A DNA stretch of 9,819 nucleotides from JACNFS01 sp964582065 (GTDB taxonomy: Bacteria; Chloroflexota; Dehalococcoidia; GIF9; UBA5629): positions 1-9,819 of the forward strand of contig CAZOQG010000063.1 in assembly GCA_964582065.1 (NCBI GenBank), written 5' to 3'. Position 1 is the stretch's first letter. The number at the start of each line of letters is the position of its first letter. Positions 6,875-9,819 of the stretch are shown here, in pieces. Below the pieces are notes generated by a model that saw only the letters and a list, made by a program, of their open reading frames with translations, was not told the DNA's origin and made no database searches. A program made the translations under genes and the position numbers.

Positions 6875-8812
6875 ATGGCGAGTATTGATATAGATGCCAC
6901 TGGCACAAATCAACTCCTTATTGGCAATGAAGCTATTGCCCGCGGCGCCCTGGAGGCGGGGATAGGATTTGCTGCAGCCTATCCAGGGACGCCGTCTTCA
7001 GAGATTGTTGGTAGTCTGGCGCCAATAGCCAAGAAAATGGGGATATACGCCGAGTGGTCTGTCAATGAGAAAGTGGCCATGGAAGCGGCGGCTGGCGCTT
7101 CGTTTGCCGGAATTCGAGCCATCGCCTGTATGAAGCAGAATGGCATAAATGTCGTCTCCGACTTCCTGGCAAATCTTGTCATGACTGGCATAGGTAGGGG
7201 AGGATTAGTCCTGGTAAGCTGCGATGACCCGTCAGCCATATCCAGCACCAATGAGCAAGACACGCGCCCCATAGCTAAATGGCTGGATATTCCGCTCGTG
7301 GAGCCGGGGGACTTTCAGGAAGCCAAGGATATGACAAAATGGCTTTTTGACCTTGCCGAGAAGACAGGCACCATTTGTATGCTGCGGAGCGTAACTCGTA
7401 TTGCCCATGCCAGAGGCAACGTAAAGCTGGGCGAGCTGCCTAAGAAAGAACAAAAGGCGTATTTTGATCAAATACACGATTTAAGAAATGTCATGCCGAC
7501 TACATTCATGCCAATCCCCAGTCCGCTGCGGCATGCTTTCCTGCATCTGAAGCTGGACAGGGCGCTGGAAGAGTTTGAATCATCGCCCTTCAACCGGTAT
7601 GTTGGGCCAGATAAGGCAGACTTGCTGATTATAACGTCTGGTAGCTGTTGGCTCTACTCTCAGGACGCCGTGAAGGCATTGAAACTGGAGGACAAAGTGG
7701 GTATCTTGAAATTGGGTACCCTTTGGCCTTTACCAGAGAGACTTGTAGAGAAGCACCTGAACAAATCACAGAAAATCCTGTTTATAGAGCACATCGACCC
7801 TTTCATTGAGCGCAGCGTTATGGAAATGGCCGCCAACCTGCCAGCTGCGAGCGCACGTCCTGCCTTTTATGGCAAACGCTCGGGACACGTAAATGCCTAC
7901 GGAGAATTAAACCCGGACCTGGTCATTAAAGCAATAGCTAGCATAATGGAACTCACGTACCAACCTCGCGACATTGAATACGGCAAGAAGGCAGAAGACT
8001 CCGCCAAGAGCTATGTTCCTGAGCGAAGCCTGACTTTCTGTGCTGGTTGTCCTCACCGCGCCACCTTTTGGGCAATCAAGAACGCGCTCAAACTGGATGG
8101 GTGGAGTGGCTTTGTGACGGGCGACATTGGCTGCTACTCTATGGCGCTGGGGCCTGCCGGTTTCTTCCAATTGAGGACATTGCACTGCATGGGAGCGGGC
8201 ACCGGAGTGGCCAGCGGGCTGGGGAGGTTGGGGCAATTTGGCTTCAAACAACCAGTCCTCGCTGTCGTCGGTGATTCCACATTCTACCATGCCACTATCC
8301 CAGCGCTGATAAATGGCATTTATAATCAGTCCGACTTTATCCTAGTCATCCTAGATAACGGTGCCACTGCCATGACTGGCTTCCAACCTCACCCTGGAAC
8401 TGGAACGACAGCTATGGGCGAGTCAGCAAAAGTGGTAAGTATGGAAGACTTATGCCGCTCGTTGGGAGCACGTGTTGAGGTTTGCGACCCGTTTGACCTA
8501 ACTGGCACCACGGCAACACTGCTGGAAATGATGGCTGAGGGTGGTGGTGCTAAGGTGGCGGTAATGCGACGAGAATGTGAGCTGGTAAGAGGCAGGAAGG
8601 AGAAGACCCCATACAAGGTACACGTAGATGCAGATGAGTGTATAGGAGAGGCCTGCGGCTGTGACAGATTATGCACCAGGATATTCCTTTGCCCTGGGCT
8701 GATATGGGACAAAACGACTGGCAAGTCCAAGATAGACGAGGTAATCTGCACCGGATGCGGCGTATGTGCAGACATATGTCCACAAGGCGCCATCATAAAG
8801 GAGGCAGCATGA
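6875..8812 (+). CDS. iorA: Indolepyruvate:ferredoxin oxidoreductase alpha subunit (IorA)
   Basis: Thiamine-diphosphate subunit (645 residues) of a 2-oxoacid:ferredoxin oxidoreductase; with IorB it converts aryl pyruvates such as indolepyruvate plus CoA to acyl-CoA, CO2 and reduced ferredoxin. The N-terminal pyruvate:ferredoxin oxidoreductase domain shows AAYPGTPSSEI (34-44) and EWSVNEKVAMEAAAGAS. The TPP domain includes CAGCPHR (389-395) and the metal/TPP motif from GDS (466-468) to DN (494-495), close to the standard spacing. The C-terminus has a normal cluster motif CTGCGVCADICP (Cys625, 628, 631, 635). The preceding motif is irregular: cysteines at 589, 594, 596, 600 and 606 instead of CX2CX2CX3-4CP. 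TGA 8810-8812 overlaps the iorB start. Specificity for aryl pyruvates versus other 2-oxoacids cannot be read directly. Family and subunit are secure. Confidence 0.94.
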   Translation: MASIDIDATGTNQLLIGNEAIARGALEAGIGFAAAYPGTPSSEIVGSLAPIAKKMGIYAEWSVNEKVAMEAAAGASFAGIRAIACMKQNGINVVSDFLANLVMTGIGRGGLVLVSCDDPSAISSTNEQDTRPIAKWLDIPLVEPGDFQEAKDMTKWLFDLAEKTGTICMLRSVTRIAHARGNVKLGELPKKEQKAYFDQIHDLRNVMPTTFMPIPSPLRHAFLHLKLDRALEEFESSPFNRYVGPDKADLLIITSGSCWLYSQDAVKALKLEDKVGILKLGTLWPLPERLVEKHLNKSQKILFIEHIDPFIERSVMEMAANLPAASARPAFYGKRSGHVNAYGELNPDLVIKAIASIMELTYQPRDIEYGKKAEDSAKSYVPERSLTFCAGCPHRATFWAIKNALKLDGWSGFVTGDIGCYSMALGPAGFFQLRTLHCMGAGTGVASGLGRLGQFGFKQPVLAVVGDSTFYHATIPALINGIYNQSDFILVILDNGATAMTGFQPHPGTGTTAMGESAKVVSMEDLCRSLGARVEVCDPFDLTGTTATLLEMMAEGGGAKVAVMRRECELVRGRKEKTPYKVHVDADECIGEACGCDRLCTRIFLCPGLIWDKTTGKSKIDEVICTGCGVCADICPQGAIIKEAA

Positions 8813-9426
8813 CTACGAAAGAACCGGTGAAAGACCCGCTTAACCTGATTATTACGGGCGTTGGCGGGCAGGGTAACGTAATGATATCCTTGATAATTGG
8901 TAACGCTTTGGTGAAAGAAGGTTATTTAGTGACTATCGGGGAGACCTACGGGGCATCGCAAAGAAATGGGTCTGTTATGAGCCACGTGAGAATCTCAAAG
9001 GAAACCCAGTATAGCCCATTCATTCCCGACGGCCACGCTGACATCATCCTCGGTATGGAGCCAGTGGAGACCTTGCGAATGCTGGGACAGTTCGGCAACA
9101 CAGATGTCATCACCATAGTCAACCCTAGACCGATATACTCCATCGACGTTACCGCTGGTGGAGCTGAATACCCGGATATGGGTAAGCTCATGGAAACCGT
9201 CAAGGAGTTATCAGCCAAGACATGGACAATAAACGCCACCGAGGAAGCACAGAAAATGGGAAGCCCTATCTTTGCCAACACAATTCTTGTTGGCGCCCTC
9301 ATCGGCTCCGGCGTACTGCCGCTGGACAAGAAATCAGTGGAGCCCGTGTTGCGAGAGGTTTTCCCCAAAGAGGTTGAGGCCAACATGACGGCTTTTAACA
9401 AGGGCATGAAACTCATAAGTCAGTAG
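8809..9426 (+). CDS. iorB: Indolepyruvate:ferredoxin oxidoreductase beta subunit (IorB)
   Basis: Gamma-domain subunit of the 2-oxoacid:ferredoxin oxidoreductase, 205 residues, the usual IorB size, forming the CoA-handling partner of IorA. The glycine-rich ITGVGGQGN (15-23) and the later TYGASQRNGSVMSHVRI stretch are hallmarks of the POR gamma family. Start: ATG 8809 overlaps the iorA stop in the arrangement ATGA, with AAGGAGG at 8798-8804 four bases upstream. The frame is open further upstream to 8671, but that part lies over the iorA cluster-binding region and reads as nonsense. The overlap implies translational coupling and equal subunit supply. A Glu/Leu-type dehydrogenase gene starts 97 bp later. 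Confidence 0.94.
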   Translation: MTTKEPVKDPLNLIITGVGGQGNVMISLIIGNALVKEGYLVTIGETYGASQRNGSVMSHVRISKETQYSPFIPDGHADIILGMEPVETLRMLGQFGNTDVITIVNPRPIYSIDVTAGGAEYPDMGKLMETVKELSAKTWTINATEEAQKMGSPIFANTILVGALIGSGVLPLDKKSVEPVLREVFPKEVEANMTAFNKGMKLISQ

Positions 9427-9510
9427 AATAGCCATTATCGCTGCATTACTGTCCTGTCGAACCACTGAACCGGGGAACAAGATATGGTGCCAGGCGAAAA
9501 CGTGAACAGG

Positions 9511-9518
9511 GGGGAGGG
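9511..9518 (+). promoter_or_regulatory. Ribosome-binding site fixing the GTG start of the dehydrogenase
   Basis: GGGGAGGG lies five bases before GTG 9524. An overlapping ATG at 9522 leads to a stop after five codons in another frame, so GTG 9524 is preferred. ATG 9536, four codons later in frame, is the alternative. Confidence 0.6.
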
Positions 9519-9523
9519 TAAAT

Positions 9524-9819
9524 GTGCCTGAGTGGATGAAGATAGCTGACGGACTCGGCCCCGAGAAAATCGTCCATGTCTATGACCCCGCTGTCGGAAT
9601 GAAAGCCGTCGTTGTTGTTGACACGACGTCGCTGGGCGGGTCAGCAGGTGGCACCCGCATGCTACCGGACATAACTACAGAAGAAATATTGTGGCTTGCC
9701 AGGGCGATGACACATAAATTTGCTATGCTCGATATCCCGATAGGCGGTGCCAAAGCAGGCATATGGGCTGACCCCAGCATTCATGGGACACCGAGGCAAG
9801 CTATTTTGAGAGCTTTTGG
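9524..9819 (+). CDS. Glu/Leu/Phe/Val dehydrogenase, N-terminal part (runs off the window)
   Basis: The first 98 residues of an amino-acid dehydrogenase of the Glu/Leu/Phe/Val family, which interconverts an L-amino acid with its 2-oxo acid plus ammonia using NAD(P). The dimerisation domain is recognisable: GPEKIVHVYDP (12-22), GMKAVVVVD (25-33), GGTRM (42-46), TTEEILWLARAMTHK (51-65) and PIGGAKAGI (72-80). Lys65 and Lys77 occupy the positions of the family's substrate-binding and catalytic-site lysines. GGAKAG replaces the GGAKGG or GGGKGG typical of glutamate dehydrogenases, and H-K-F replaces the usual W-K-N before it, so specificity may differ. The Rossmann domain and catalytic Asp lie beyond the window. 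Placement after iorAB suggests it makes or consumes the IOR 2-oxo acid. Confidence 0.85.
   Translation, partial: MPEWMKIADGLGPEKIVHVYDPAVGMKAVVVVDTTSLGGSAGGTRMLPDITTEEILWLARAMTHKFAMLDIPIGGAKAGIWADPSIHGTPRQAILRAF

Noticed and set aside
8671..8808. Upstream extension of iorB by 46 codons
   Set aside because: The extension lies over the iorA iron-sulfur region in another frame and has no POR-gamma similarity. ATG 8809 has its own AAGGAGG site and the typical ATGA overlap.

Overview
This 9.8 kb window looks like a chromosomal segment of an anaerobic bacterium of intermediate GC content. The bacterial assignment rests on four things: purine-rich Shine-Dalgarno sites, several GTG starts, a type II tRNA-Ser with its CCA tail encoded, and a MiaB-type tRNA methylthiotransferase. 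The combination of an indolepyruvate:ferredoxin oxidoreductase (IOR), an FrhB-family protein and a Glu/Leu-type dehydrogenase fits anaerobic lineages such as Chloroflexota/Dehalococcoidia or syntrophic groups. That placement is an inference from gene content, not something read directly from the sequence. All recognisable genes lie on the + strand, and I see no insertion sequence, phage gene or CRISPR array.

Layout. A tRNA-Ser(GCU) gene occupies 19-105, followed by about 300 bp without a gene. A short-chain dehydrogenase/reductase (406-1179) and miaB (1207-2484) are closely spaced. After a 179 bp leader containing a repeat and two competing hairpins come nadA (2664-3587) and nadB (3639-5210), the two enzymes that turn aspartate plus dihydroxyacetone phosphate into quinolinate. 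nadC is not next to them. A 520 bp stretch (5211-5730) then has no confident gene, though part of it is open in several frames on both strands.

The last third is a redox module. It comprises an FrhB-family iron-sulfur flavoprotein (5731-6843), iorA (6875-8812), iorB (8809-9426, overlapping iorA by 4 bp) and the 5' end of a Glu/Leu/Phe/Val dehydrogenase gene that runs off the window (9524 onward). Read together, the dehydrogenase would interconvert an amino acid and its 2-oxo acid. IorAB would oxidise the 2-oxo acid to an acyl-CoA and reduce ferredoxin, or run in reverse. The FrhB-like protein could pass those electrons to or from a flavin or deazaflavin carrier. The families are clear; the joint role and direction are inferred.

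No wholly unknown system is evident. The points most worth a second look are the FrhB-Ior-dehydrogenase module, the cysteine spacing in the first IorA cluster motif, the 520 bp nadB-frhB gap, and the structured leader before nadA.
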